Assembly (NCBI RefSeq): GCF_032362555.1
Contig: NC_083512.1
Coordinates: 6,746,001 to 6,810,000, forward strand
DNA: 64,000 nt
Direction: 5' to 3'
Origin: Amyelois transitella
Lineage: Eukaryota; Arthropoda; Insecta; Lepidoptera; Pyralidae
Shown: one piece after another, positions 1 to 17,663 of the stretch
Layout of the letters: the number at the start of each line of letters is the position of its first letter
How positions within the stretch are numbered: the stretch's first letter is position 1
Notes under the pieces: model-generated
Databases searched by the model: none
Told to the model about the DNA's origin: nothing
What the model saw: only the letters and a program-made list of their open reading frames with translations
Position numbers and translations under genes: made by a program

Positions 1-1190
1 TCGATTTTTATGTACCAATAGTAGAAGGGAGCATAACCATATCTCCAATACAGCTGAGACTAGCTGAGGGTTCTTCATCAGATAATTTAGGCCTTAGATT
101 TTTGACATTAAATAAAGCGACTCACCAAATTGAATAAAGGCGGTATGTCGATATCTCGAATAGTTTGATTGGGCTCTTTTGTTTTCTAATCAGGGTCACC
201 AGGTACTCCAGATTTTCGATTATCCTAGTTTTTATAGTTTTCCCTTTATGCGGCTGTTAAACCGTGACTCTGGTCCAAATTTAAGCTCTCTGAGTTTATG
301 GAAAGTAGTTGTTCTATTTGCAATCATAGCTTACTATTTGACGAATTTGTGCGTTCTGATGTTATCCACTAATTCCATCCACCTTTTCAGATCTAATATC
401 TATTAGTATGGATTGATAGTACCTACTGTACTGAACACGAAAAATGACAGACATGCATTTTGAGAGGTTGTAGAGTTGGCTACTCAGGTTGCCTCGATTT
501 CTTGTACGAATAATTTGTTTTAAACTTAAAGTCTATAATTATTAAGTATGTGGGTAGATTAAATAAGTTTTCAATATCAGTCAAACGTGGTTCAGCCAGT
601 ATTAACTATAAGTAACTAAGCTCGGTGAACATTATCCTGTAAGTAAATTACAGTTTTTAAAATAATACTAATTGTGCAACTTTTTTGTTGTAACCCTTAA
701 TTTTATATAGGCTTTTTTACAAAGCCTACATTTGTCATTAAATTATATTCATATTTACGTACATTTTACATTTTTAAAGAAATATTTGCATTTAGTAAAT
801 ATATAACAAGTTAGGTATTTTAGAGTAATATAAAAAAAGGTGACATTATGTGGGTTAACTAGCAATAGCCTACGATGTGTAAATTAACGTATAATTTTAA
901 CAACGATTAGCAATATATACACATATGTAGTCTCTGCCTACCCCTACGGGAAAGAGGCGTGATTTTATGTATGTATGTATGTATGTAATCACGACTATAT
1001 GCCTTGCAGGATAGACACATAAAACATGCGTATCTAAGTTCCTGAAAAAAATAAACTGTAAAGAGTTTTTTGGAATAATTTAGACTTTTTCACTACAGAG
1101 GCCTTTTGTTAAACATTCTATGTATGCCTTACCTTATCTTTATACTATTGAATTAATAATTTTATATCATAAATTTATATATTATTGCTT
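1..1190. other. Intergenic, no gene seen
   Basis: This is AT-rich sequence without a credible coding region; the 75-residue frame near 179 has no family resemblance or splice context. The only recognisable item is a short fragment at 925-990 matching the 3' end of the non-LTR family described at 36.4-39.6 kb (the cctacccctacgggaaagag stretch, then tatg repeats). It is followed at about 990-1030 by a scrap of another dispersed repeat (cgactatatgccttgcagg). Confidence 0.6.
925..990 (+). repeat. 3'-end fragment of (tatg)n-tailed non-LTR element
   Basis: The sequence tgcctacccctacgggaaag followed by aggcgtgattttatgtatg matches the last codons, stop and (tatg)n tail of the element at 36.4-39.6 kb. 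It is a very short 5'-truncated insertion on the plus strand. Confidence 0.75.
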
Positions 1191-1207
1191 TAGGTTAACT
1201 GATTCCA

Positions 1208-2434
1208 ATGCCGCGAAAAAATCGTAGAAGCAAAAAGAAAAAAAAATCTTTTGAACATGTTCAAGGGCCATCTGAACCCGCGCAAGATGCAGAAACTGTA
1301 CACGCATCAGAAACTGTACAAGATACATCAGACACTGAACAAGATGCATCAGAAACTGAACAAGATTCATCAGACACTAAACAAGATTCATCAGAGACCA
1401 TAGATGATACATCTGAAACTGTGACAAATGTGCCAGATACTCAACAAGACTCATCAGAAAGTGATCAAGATTCAACCGAAACATTAAAAGGTATACCTGA
1501 AAATGTCGCAGAATCATCAGAAAGTGTACTAGATTTGTCAGACACAATAACGGATGTATCAATGCTAGATAGCTCTGATACTTTTGATGAAATAACCGAA
1601 TCTCTGGAACAATCTCATATCTCCGAAAATTTACCAGAGGCCGAAATTAAGTTTAGGACCGATATACCAGTCGAAGTAAGGGTACGTTGGCTTCTGCCAA
1701 AATATAAGGTTCCTCCTCTATTCCTTCATAAGCCTTTTGAAAATAAGAGTCAAATAGTCAGCATCAAAAGAATGCTAGCGGGCATCGATAAATGTAATAT
1801 AATAAAGAAAGGTAAATATGTGAAATTTAATATGAAAACATTTGAAGGTCATATTTGTATATCACGATACCTGCAGTACCAAAAAATACCGTTTCATACA
1901 TATGGATTTCCTAACTATAGAACGATGAAGGTAGTGGTGAAAAATTTACCAGTTGGTACCGACTTAACAGTAGTGAGAGAAATATTGCGAAAATCGTCTA
2001 TGCCGGTATTAAGAGTGACGAAAATGTACGTACCGAGATCTGAAAATCATAGTACGTTGCTAGTTTTAGTCACACTGAGAAACACAGCTGAGGGTCAGAA
2101 GATGCTGCGCGTTACTCATATATTAGGCATTGAAGTAAAGTTGGAGAAACTTCATCAGAAACCTAGGCAATGTCATCATTGTCAGCGATGGGGTCACGTG
2201 CAGAGATACTGTTACTCCGATCCTAGGTGTCTGAAATGTGCCGGAGGACACCTTACGATGGTTTGTGTGAAATCATTACGTGAACCCCCGAAGTGTGCCA
2301 ACTGTGGTGGACCTCATACGGCTAATTATAAGAAATGCTCTCACTGTCCTGATTCAAGGGAATATAAGTTATCTATGCGAAAAAAGAAAAAGAACGGAGG
2401 TAAGAAAAAGAAGAAAAAAATAGATTTATTTTAA
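1208..2434 (+). CDS. Gag-like zinc-knuckle protein (ORF1-type), standalone
   Basis: An intact 408-residue frame. Residues about 20-120 are an acidic Ser/Thr/Asp/Glu-rich tract of degenerate repeats (SETVQDTSDTEQD-like). A globular part at about 150-310 resembles the region preceding the knuckles in gag proteins of jockey-type non-LTR elements. From residue 322 come three CCHC-type knuckles: C-X2-C-X4-H-X4-C, C-X2-C-X3-H-X4-C and C-X2-C-X3-H-X6-C. The C-terminus is very lysine-rich. Such proteins bind element RNA. No endonuclease/RT frame follows; instead there is an AATAAA signal about 145 bases after the stop. A possible splice acceptor (gctttag) lies just before the ATG. It is either a non-autonomous element ORF or a domesticated gag gene; the sequence alone does not decide. 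Confidence 0.75.
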   Translation: MPRKNRRSKKKKKSFEHVQGPSEPAQDAETVHASETVQDTSDTEQDASETEQDSSDTKQDSSETIDDTSETVTNVPDTQQDSSESDQDSTETLKGIPENVAESSESVLDLSDTITDVSMLDSSDTFDEITESLEQSHISENLPEAEIKFRTDIPVEVRVRWLLPKYKVPPLFLHKPFENKSQIVSIKRMLAGIDKCNIIKKGKYVKFNMKTFEGHICISRYLQYQKIPFHTYGFPNYRTMKVVVKNLPVGTDLTVVREILRKSSMPVLRVTKMYVPRSENHSTLLVLVTLRNTAEGQKMLRVTHILGIEVKLEKLHQKPRQCHHCQRWGHVQRYCYSDPRCLKCAGGHLTMVCVKSLREPPKCANCGGPHTANYKKCSHCPDSREYKLSMRKKKKNGGKKKKKKIDLF

Positions 2435-2578
2435 GAACATTGATAACGCTAACATATCTCATTTGTATTCCATATAGAATCAATCATTGTAAGTCAATAT
2501 ATTTTGTTTTTTTAAGGAATGAATTAATCTCAATATAGAATCATGAATAAGAATTATTGAAATGATTTAATTTCGGTC

Positions 2579-2660
2579 AATAAAAGATTTTAATTTGTAA
2601 AAAAGAAAGTTTATTCGTAAGATTTAATTTTGTTAAATAAAAGATTTTAATTTATGTTTA
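2579..2660 (+). terminator. Duplicated poly(A) signal region
   Basis: caataaaagattttaattt at about 2579 and aaataaaagattttaattt at about 2635 are two near copies carrying AATAAA, about 55 bases apart, downstream of the gag-like stop codon. They are plausible cleavage signals for that transcript. Confidence 0.5.
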
Positions 2661-3251
2661 AAGAAGTTTTATTCATTGTTTCATTCCACTTCCACCATTC
2701 AAAAAGGTTGTTTCATATTTGTAATTATTTAATTTATCCATCTTATATTGTGCAATTTAAAAAAAAAACAGTTATAGACCCTTTTCTGTAGACACATGTA
2801 TCATTTTGACTTGCCTTCTTATTAATTCCATACTCAATGTTACGGTTAAGTACGAGTAGGTACTCAGTGTTCAAAAGGATTTAGACAAAGTATCCCGAAT
2901 AATATAAGACTCCAGAATTTGGTAAGTACATGTAAATGAGTCATCTTGACTGATAACATCATAACGTTTTCAATTAATCCATACATATTATAATTCTGAT
3001 ATATATTTGACATCTTTACAACTGCCGGTAAACTGTGTGCGATACAATATGATGCCACAATTAGTTTCAAGCACCTTCCTGGCATTTCTACTGTCTTATT
3101 TTTTTGTACTTAGAGGAGACCAGAAATGAATGCCTATGATTTTCACTGCTTAACCTATAGGTAGCATAACAGTATAATATTTACATTACAATTCTTACAC
3201 TATATTTACAGAAATATTCGATAATACTCAATGGTGTACAGAATTGGTCTG
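2661..3251. other. Intergenic, nothing recognised
   Basis: AT-rich sequence between the gag-like gene and the ETNPPL stop codon (3252). It would include the 3' untranslated region of the minus-strand enzyme gene. No repeat or coding frame was recognised; the short minus frame at 2864-3085 has no support. Confidence 0.5.
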
Positions 3252-10118
<6,867 letters not shown>

Positions 10119-10144
10119 TTTTCAAGTTTATTGCTGCTAGATAC
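10119..10144 (-). other. 5'-UTR part of ETNPPL first coding exon
   Basis: On the minus strand a polypyrimidine tract and CAG acceptor at 10145-10147 precede the coding exon, so the 5' leader is probably spliced. A matching donor (ACG then GTAAAT) lies near 10220, giving a non-coding exon from the promoter near 10325 down to about 10221. Confidence 0.55.
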
Positions 10145-10314
10145 CTGTAAAAAGAACATGTTGATAAAAAATGTACACAAAAATATATTGATACATCTCA
10201 AGTATAAAAATAGTATTTACCGTGAATAAAAATAGAAGTAGGGAAATTCAATTAGGTAGGTGTGTTGAAAAGTGAAGAGTGATGATGAAAGCGCGTGACG
10301 CAGCACGCGCGAGA

Positions 10315-10375
10315 GCAAGAATGCTGTCAGAAATTGATAGCCGGCCGATTATATAGACCAGGCGGAGGCGCGCAC
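10315..10375 (-). promoter_or_regulatory. Candidate TATA promoter of ETNPPL
   Basis: On the minus strand GGTCTATATAATCGGCCGGC (about 10345-10364) holds a good TATA box, with a CA-containing initiator-like site about 30 bases downstream near 10325. It sits in a local GC-rich stretch (10290-10500) just upstream of the proposed non-coding exon. TATA promoters in insects usually mark regulated rather than housekeeping genes. Confidence 0.55.
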
Positions 10376-10399
10376 ACCCTCACCGCGGCCAATAAAAAC

Positions 10400-11322
10400 A
10401 AAACCCGACGTAATTGCTCGTTATCACCGCTGATAAGACTCCGGACCACGCGGATGGTTGCCCGGTGACATGGGTCCGACGCATGGCTGTTAAGAGGAAG
10501 CCAGTGAAAATGCCATGGAAAATTTAATTATTCGTAAAAAAAAAACGTTGGGTAGCGTTACATTCTTTGTGAGACGTAAATTGTTATTCTTTTTTAATGC
10601 TGGGATACATACTCCTGAAATTACCATCCCATCCCATCATCATCACCAGTTAGATAAATAAGCGTAAAAATTAAAAATGAACAAAAAGAAAATATTTGTA
10701 CCTTCCTTTATATTGCTTCGTGTACACTTTACTAAACGTTACGAAAAAAGGGATCTAAATCCTGATAGACAAAATTTTTTGAAAAGTGAAACTCACATGA
10801 AACCGGGTCGGGTTGCTAGTTGCACAGTTACATAATAGATAGGTAAAGTCACGTGTTCATCTATTGTTAATAAATTATTTCCTGTTATAAATTCAGATAA
10901 GGTTTGCGTCATAAGGTAAAAATAAATAGGTACTTAATGGAATATTTAATTTACATGAAAATAATTAGGCCTTAATTTATTTGCTAACCATCATTGTCTT
11001 ATTACGAAATTAGTTCTGTTTTCTGTTACTTTATCGCGGTAATAACATATTTTAAGCTTTGTCGAAGGCATTATGGTATCTAAAGATCATAAGTTAATTA
11101 CTAATTATTTAATTTTTTCTATAAAAGTATTCGGAAGTAGGTCACCGTTGTGTTCATGATATGCTTATTCAATTATGTAGGTACATTTGATTATTTTGTT
11201 TATCACAGTTTTTTTTTTTTTTGAAGATACTGAACCTGCTAATAAAAACTATACATTTCTATTATTTTATTTTTCATTAATTGTTCATTAAAATTTCAAC
11301 TTAGCCGACTGACTGTGTAATA

Positions 11323-11358
<36 letters not shown>

Positions 11359-11930
11359 TAATATACTTCAAAAATAAATGGTTCAGTTATTTTAAATCAT
11401 TATATTCTTACTATAGCTTCTACAGTAATATCGCTAATATGTGTACTTAGGTAGGTACTTAGGTACCTACTAACTTAAAACGGTAATAATAAGTATCATG
11501 AACATGGAAATGAAGTAAGTGCATAATACGGAGGTCGTATACGAAGTCGGTCGCTCAACGAGTCCTATAGGCTGTTGGATGTTAAGGGAGGAGGTTTTTT
11601 TACGAGTATATGCCCTTCCCTATAGAGAATCCTAGTTACGCCCTATAAAGATTATCTTCGCTTCCGGAAATTACCCAGCCATCGATACGATAAGTACAAC
11701 GACACAAAGATGAACTGCAAAATGTCAGGTTATATAAACTAAGTAAGTATTATTTAATAGTGTATAGATACCTATTTTGCTGTTTTGTCAACCGTATTTT
11801 ATAAATAGACCATCGCTGTTTATACGCAGATAATAGGCGTCAAGTAATAGTCAAACGAGAAACGCACACGCAAACAAAATATGTTTGTTCGACAAGACCA
11901 CTTTGCAAATTTTCCATTTATAAACATATA
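10400..11930. other. Intergenic, nothing recognised except an AT microsatellite
   Basis: Upstream of the ETNPPL promoter. AT-rich, with (at)n at about 11325-11355. No coding frame or larger repeat was recognised. Confidence 0.5.
11325..11355. repeat. (AT)n microsatellite
   Basis: About 15 uninterrupted at dinucleotides. Confidence 0.95.
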
Positions 11931-11949
11931 AATACAGGGTGATCCGGGC

Positions 11950-12365
11950 ATCGAGAGCGTCAGTAGTCGCATCGGTAAGTTACCCGGTTAAATAAAAGTA
12001 AATGCGTGATGCGCATAAATGGCACAAGTTCAAATCCCACCTCGGCCATTTATACCAATGACTATTTTCGAAGTTATGTACATTTTTGAATAACTCACCG
12101 CTCTTACGGTGAAGGATAACATCGTGAGGTGAACCTGCACATTTAGGCAACTGGATGTGTAATCATAATCGGTCAAATACGGGTTAGATTTTCCAGTAAA
12201 AGTTGCGTAATTCAGATGGGAGTCACTTCGTAAGAAAAAAAAACCTGACCCACCCAATCCAGGCTCAATGGTCAAAGGCACCCGGGCTCTTCTCCTAATT
12301 AGTAAGAATGCAACCAGGACTAAACCCAGGAGGAAGAAGAATACAGGGAGGTTCGGGAAAAGCAT
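11950..12365 (+). mobile_element. tRNA-derived SINE
   Basis: The head contains an RNA polymerase III B-box-like motif (aagttcaaatcccacctcgg, about 12025). It is followed by the family body: ctcttacggtgaaggataac, aggcaactggatgtgtaatc, aatacgggttagattttcc, gatgggagtcacttcgtaag, and the tail actaaacccaggaggaagaa. The same order of blocks is seen at 29.05-29.40, 40.58-40.82 and, inverted, at 58.44-58.66 kb. The minus-strand 111-residue frame here is a by-product. Confidence 0.8.
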
Positions 12366-12839
12366 AATTTTAGTTTCAGATAACTATTATATAATGTGCA
12401 TCCCTATCTTCAGAAATCTTCAAGTTCCCACCAGGAGACGGTAATGGCTAATGTTGCGATTTTTTTCCTTCGCGGAGAACACTATACTGTTGACTATTTA
12501 CAGGAACATAATTGTTACATCAACAGTTTTCTACATACTGACCTCAAATCTTTACGGCTGTGAGGGCCTCAGTACACAATTTTGGATATATTTGGTAGTA
12601 CCTCATAATTTTAACATTTCCTGCAATAACACACCCTTGATGAAAAGCAGAAATGTTCAATTGAAAAAACAGGAAGAATATATAGGTGCATATCTTAATT
12701 ATAAACTTGCCCATCCTGTACATAACATACGAGTTTAAAAGTCACCTTTATATAAACTGAGATAGGCAGTCATTTAAGTTCGTTAAACCACCTTGTTTCC
12801 TAAATAAATCGTAAATTGGGGTTTTTTCCTGAGAAAATA

Positions 12840-13690
12840 TTAGCTGTTGCCCGCAACTCCGTTTGCGTGTTATTGGAAATACGAAGGTTAAGGTTATTAA
12901 ATTTACACAAATTCACCAAAATAAATTTCTACGAAATTTGGCATTACATACGATATATCTTGGATTAATAAATATTACTTTGCCCCAGGGCACAGACAGG
13001 TGACGCTAAATATTTAATAATTCGTTCTAATATTATACATAGAAATAAGATTTGTATTTTTGTTTGTAACGAATAAACTCAAAAACTAATGGACCGATAT
13101 ATCACCAGGAAAAACAACTTTTGCTAACACTTCATTTCCGTACATATTAAAGAGTAGCTGATCCCTTTGACTTCCACATCACATGATCCAGATCTCCCAA
13201 TTTTATTTGTCGCCAAAAGAAAATACTAATCGGGTTCTTCTGTTAAGACGTCGTTTCCATAATTAGGATGATTAAGCTGGTCTATAATGGTTCTGTATCA
13301 GGTGTTCCAAATCTTTGACTTTTATATACCAATAGAATATGCTCATCAGGTTGAACATCTTTTATTTAGACGTCTTTTCCATATTTCGGATAGTTTAGCT
13401 GATTTGTAATGGTTCTGCATCAGGTGTCCCAATTGTTCGATTTTTTTACGCTAACAGAAAATGCCTGATGAGGCTGATTAACTTATGTTAAGACGTCTTT
13501 TCGATATTTCGTATAGTTAAGCTGAGCTGTTATGGTTCCACATCAGCTGTTCTAGATTCCAAAATAAATTTTACTATATACATAATATGTCGGCCAGACA
13601 TCAGAGCTATCCAACAAAAAAGTTTCATTCAAATCTGTTCAGTAGTTCCAGATATCAGCGTGTACATACAAACAGACAGACTTTTTTTTA
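12840..13690 (-). mobile_element. Non-autonomous Helitron with internal ~122-bp tandem units
   Basis: On the minus strand the element ends in ...gcgggcaacag-CTAA followed by T, with a small hairpin (CGCAAAC GGA GTTGCG) just before: the CTRR terminus and subterminal hairpin of a Helitron. Inside are about four imperfect units with starts near 13123, 13246, 13368 and 13491, each with an agacgtcttttccat-like motif. The 5' boundary is not certain. Parts reappear on the plus strand at 18.09-18.30 kb. Confidence 0.7.
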
Positions 13691-14045
13691 AATTCAAGCT
13701 CGGTTACTATTTCTTTAACATGATAAATATTTTTTTTGAAAACATACTCAATGCACCGACAATTTTTTTTAATTTTTTATTATATGTATTGATGAATTAA
13801 TGAAAACTTTATTGCTTTGGAAAAAAATATATCAACTATGCCATACGATGATTAAGTAACTTTTTTTTATTTATTTTTATGTAGTTACCTTCTGATTAAC
13901 TCCATTTTTCCATTATACTTACCTACTTATAAGAATAGTACGCAGAATTGATTAAACCCATTGCACCCACATCTCTCTTGGAATAAAATACTTACCTGAA
14001 TTTCAGCGTATGTATCACAGGTACTTTTATACCTAAACTTGAGAT

Positions 14046-14190
14046 TCTTCTTTTAGACGATGGGCTAGCAATCTGCCACTATTTGAATCTCATCAAGCCA
14101 AAAAGCTAAACGTGGCCTATCAGTCCTTTCAAGACTGTAGGCTTTGTCACCCCCCGCAAGGAATAAAGACGTGACTATTTATGTATGTAT
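14046..14190 (+). repeat. Dispersed lepidopteran repeat fragment
   Basis: Contains gggctagcaatctgccacta, cagtcctttcaagactgtag and aataaagacgtgactattta. The same blocks recur at 42.13-42.21, 53.06-53.14 and 60.05-60.12 kb on the plus strand, and at 51.19-51.44, 53.44-53.55, 60.75-60.90 and 62.90-63.05 kb on the minus strand. It is probably a non-LTR 3' region. Confidence 0.65.
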
Positions 14191-14323
14191 CACAGATACT
14201 TGTAAGAAGGTTTCGTCAAAATTGAGTATTAATGTAGGTATGTATGGACTAATACAAAGCTCGGGTAGAAAGTGGTGGAAGTGGAAGAAGATAACGTTAA
14301 AAAGTTTCGGATTTAATTGATAA

Positions 14324-14404
14324 CTCTATCCAACTAAAGAGGAATAAAAATTATTTAATGTAAAGCACATTAAATAATTTTTATTCCTCTTTAGTTGGAT
14401 AGAG
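14324..14404. repeat. Perfect inverted repeat, 38-bp arms, 5-base loop
   Basis: Left arm 14324-14361 and right arm 14367-14404 are exact reverse complements around the loop aaagc. No flanking transposon ends or coding frame were recognised. A transcript would fold into one long perfect stem. The function is unknown; it may be a foldback element, a recent palindromic rearrangement or a small-RNA hairpin. Confidence 0.95.
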
Positions 14405-14574
14405 TGTCAATTTTCGTTGCCAAATGTATACCTAAGTAAACATACTAGTAATGATCCTCAGTTTTTAGATTCACCACATCATCCGTGATAAAGATATAGC
14501 AAAGAACAATTTCGTACGCCTAGAACGTACCTCACCGCATCCATGAAGGCAGCTCTTTTTCATTTTACTTGCTA

Positions 14575-14635
14575 CTAGCTGTTGCCGACGCCCGCGACTT
14601 CGTCCAACTTAAAATGAAATCTGTGTGATAAGATA
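14575..14635 (-). mobile_element. Helitron 3'-end fragment
   Basis: On the minus strand the sequence runs acgaagtcgcgggcg...aacag-CTAG, the Helitron terminus motif. It is directly adjacent to the gata-tailed fragment that follows. Confidence 0.6.
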
Positions 14636-14765
14636 GATAGATAGATAAAATTCTTTATTGTACCTACATAATAAGAGTAAAACATACAAAACAGCAAAAA
14701 AACAGACAGCGATGGTACAAAGGCCTCATCGCTAATGCAATCTCTTCCAGTCAACCTTTGTCAAC
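14633..14765 (-). mobile_element. 3' end of (gata)n-tailed non-LTR element
   Basis: agatagatagatagataaaa, then gagtaaaacatacaaaacag and atctcttccagtcaaccttt, match the 3' end of the 43.15-44.26 kb element almost block by block. It is a 5'-truncated minus-strand insertion. Confidence 0.8.
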
Positions 14766-15040
14766 ATATAGGTTATAATTTATTTTGAAATCTAGAACAG
14801 CTAATAGGCGGGTCCACACAGAGCGAGCAGCCTCGCGAGGCATTTGCCGCGCGAGGCCGCTCGGTCTATGTAGACGTGCCTCGGCCGAGGAAATCGCGTG
14901 TACCGCCGCGGGCGAGCGACCGAGCGTCCGAGCAACCGAGTGTCGGCTTTTTGTTTTGCTCAAAGGCGCCTCAGTCGTTTGCCGCGCGCACTCTGGACGC
15001 ACGTGTATTTTGTTTCGTGCCTCGCTCGAGCTTAATAATT

Positions 15041-17077
15041 ATGGATAAAGATCAGTGTTTGAAATTAATATCTCTCTATGGTGTAAACACCTGGCTATGG
15101 AATGCAAGTGATCCTAATTATACAAATAGAGGGCTTAGAGAAGATGCCTGGTTAAATATTAGCCGCGAGATGAATATCCCCATTCCTGATTTAAAAAAGA
15201 AGATGGAGTCGTTGATGGGATCCTACCGGAGGGAAAAATCACGAGAAAAGAAAAGTCGTTTGACAGGATCAGGTAAGATGTATATATTTATTAATTGCTT
15301 TCACATTTACTACTAAGAACTATTATCTACTATTATAAAAACTTGTCACTTTTATCTTCCAGGTCGTGATGACGTTTATAAATCCAGCTGGTTTGCATAT
15401 AATGCCTTTGCATTTATGTCTGATAGGAACGAGCCAGGTACCACGCGGGATACTATGGAAAATGTAAGTACATATAATATTTCTTATTGATAGTTATCTT
15501 GCCATGAGACAGTTCCATTCGTAATAAAATGTCTTGCTAGGTGGTCACGTACCTCTTTAGCATTATTTGCTCCCCGTCGTGGTATTTGTTGAATTGGTAA
15601 TAATGATGTTGGTTCTGATTCATTTCGCCAACTACCTTCTACCATTTCCCCGTCATTTCCCACCACATCAAAAAAGCCAGGAGCTGCAAAGCTATTAGAG
15701 GATGTTCTCCGTAAATAGTTATACAAATGAATTGATGCTAAGACCACTTTTGTTGCTTGTTCCGGTTCCAATAACATTGGTTTACGCAAAACTCTATAAA
15801 CAGAACTTAACACTCCGAAAGCGTTTTCTACAACTCTTCGTGCTCTGGAGAGTCTATAATTAAAAATTCTTTCCTTTGAACCTCTTTCTGGATTGCCCTC
15901 GTAAGGTCTCATGGTGTATTCATTCAGCTGAAAAGCTTTGTCACCTAATATATAAAATGGTACTTTGGTAGAGTACGGTATTTGCAAAATTGTGGGTGAT
16001 GGGATGTTAAGTTCTCTTTTTTCAAGTTTTTGATATAATTTTGTATTTTTAAAGACACCTCCATCAGAAATCCGTCCTTTACTCCCAACATTTACATATA
16101 AAAAGTTGTAATTTTCATCTACTAAGGCGAACAAAACTATACTTGAAAATGATTTATAATTATCATAGTCATTGCCACTGTTTATGGGAGACTGTAAAAC
16201 AACATGCTTGCCATCCATCGCTGCTACAGCATGTGGGAAATTCCATTTATTAAGGAAACCGTTTGAAATTGCGAGCCACTCTTTTTCTGTAGCCGGCACC
16301 TAAAATTGATATAAAAAAGTATATATTATTTTACAGAATGAAACCGATACTAACGATGAAACAGTAAGCGCAACTCAACTCGCTCAAGACCCTTCACCTG
16401 ACAACGACAATATTCAAGTTATGGAAAATCAGCAACAACAAGATGACACCAATAACACACAATTTAGAGTTGGAACGCAAGACCAGAGATCCAGAAAACG
16501 AAGCAAAAAAAGACCTGCGAAAGACACAGACGATTTATCGGACGAAACTCTTTCCGAAGCTTTCAGGATTCTCCAGCAGTGCGCAGAACCACAGCCAGCC
16601 CCACAGCCGCCTTGTGACTCGTATTCGGCATTTGGACAATACATAGCCAACGAATTGAGAAACTATGATCCAGTAACTCTGGCGCATGTAAAAAAAGATA
16701 TATGCGCAATAATATTTCAAGCCAACACAGGAGCTTATCAACAATATGGCTATTATACACAGAACTATGCTAGGTCTATGCAACATCCTAGCAGTCATGC
16801 TTCATCTTACACCGATCCGATGTCTCCCTCACCACTACCTCCTCAACCAGCAATTACCTCCTTTCCGATGACTTCTCCAATTCAATCAGAGATTCCACTT
16901 CCCCCTTCCCCTCCAATGACTTCTCAAAATCCATCAGAGATTCCTCCTCCCCCTTCCCCTCCAATGACTTCTCAAAATCCATCAGAGATTCCTCCTCCCC
17001 CTTCCCCTCCAATGACTTCTCAAAATCCATCAGAGATTCCTCCTCCCCCTCTGCCTCCTAAATATACTAAAACATAA
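15041..17077 (+). CDS. MADF-BESS accessory protein of the Harbinger element, 3 exons
   Basis: Exons 15041-15272, 15363-15463 and 16337-17077 join in phase to 357 residues. The start ATG gives MDKDQCLKLISLYG. Residues about 4-105 form a MADF (Myb/SANT-like) DNA-binding domain ending SSWFAYNAFAFM. Residues about 207-245 ([13 protein letters not shown]...DICAIIFQA) look like a BESS interaction motif. The C-terminus carries three 16-residue repeats with [11 protein letters not shown] cores. In Harbinger elements a Myb/MADF protein helps the transposase bind the ends and enter the nucleus. Its second intron contains, antisense, the main transposase exon. Confidence 0.85.
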
Positions 17078-17663
17078 TGCGAGCGACACGTTGAAATTGA
17101 CTTCACTTTTCTTTCTTTTTCTTTTTTTGTTATTTGTGTGCAGTTACTGTGAAAGTTATAATTAAAGTGATTGGACTAAATTGAATAGATATTGTTTTTC
17201 TTTCACTTACCTTTACATAATCCTTTAAATGTTCGATGATGGCATCACAAACTTCAGGAACAATCTTCGATATAGATTGTTTCGAAATGCGAAAGAGATA
17301 CTGCAAACTGGTATAAGAATCTCCTGTCGCTAAGAACCGTAATGTTAAAAGTAGCTTTTCTCTCACGGTTATCGCTCGACGCCAGTTCGTATCATTTCTC
17401 CGAAGTTTGCTTTGCAAGTTTGAACACAATAGATCCAACTCCTCTGCATTAATGCGTGCAAAATTTTTCTCCACTCCATCATTAATCAATTCTTGGTACA
17501 GTTCGTTTCCATAACATTCCTTTCCATTATATAATCTGTTTTTGTATAATGTCTGGATCCAATATTGTCTTCGTTTAAGTTTTTTTTGTCTTCTCTTTTT
17601 TATAATCCTATTTATAAGTATAAAAGCAACAGCTGCCACCGCAACACGTACGTGTGGTGCCAT
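15484..17663 (-). CDS. Harbinger DDE transposase, 2 exons
   Basis: Exon 1 is 17663-17211 (MAPHVRVAV..., 151 codons) and exon 2 is 16299-15484, joined GT-AG in phase, giving 422 residues. The N-terminal part has the helix-turn-helix region ([20 protein letters not shown]). The DDE_Tnp_4 catalytic triad is visible: D about 180 in AAMDGKHV, D about 230 in ISDGGVF, and E about 309 in [16 protein letters not shown] and NYRLSRAR, also typical, are present. The reading frame is uninterrupted. It catalyses cut-and-paste transposition of the element. Exon 2 has no ATG at its start, so the splice to exon 1 is required. The 911-bp intron contains exon 3 of the plus-strand MADF gene. Confidence 0.92.
16905..17052 (+). 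repeat. 48-bp coding minisatellite, three units
   Basis: Three near-identical 48-bp units (ccaatgacttctcaaaatcc core) encode the proline-rich C-terminus of the MADF-BESS protein. A diverged fourth unit precedes them. Confidence 0.9.

Noticed and set aside
12020..12045. tRNA gene suggested by the B-box-like motif
   Set aside because: No cloverleaf or anticodon arm could be formed; the motif belongs to a SINE head, as at 29.1 kb.
14785..15048. Short frames on both strands over the GC-rich left end of the Harbinger element
   Set aside because: They read the inverted terminal repeat; the real start is the ATG at 15041, which opens the MADF domain.
15484..16299. Harbinger transposase as a single-exon protein starting at 16299
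   Set aside because: That frame starts with GTG at a splice acceptor; the upstream exon 17663-17211 joins in phase and supplies the N-terminal domain.
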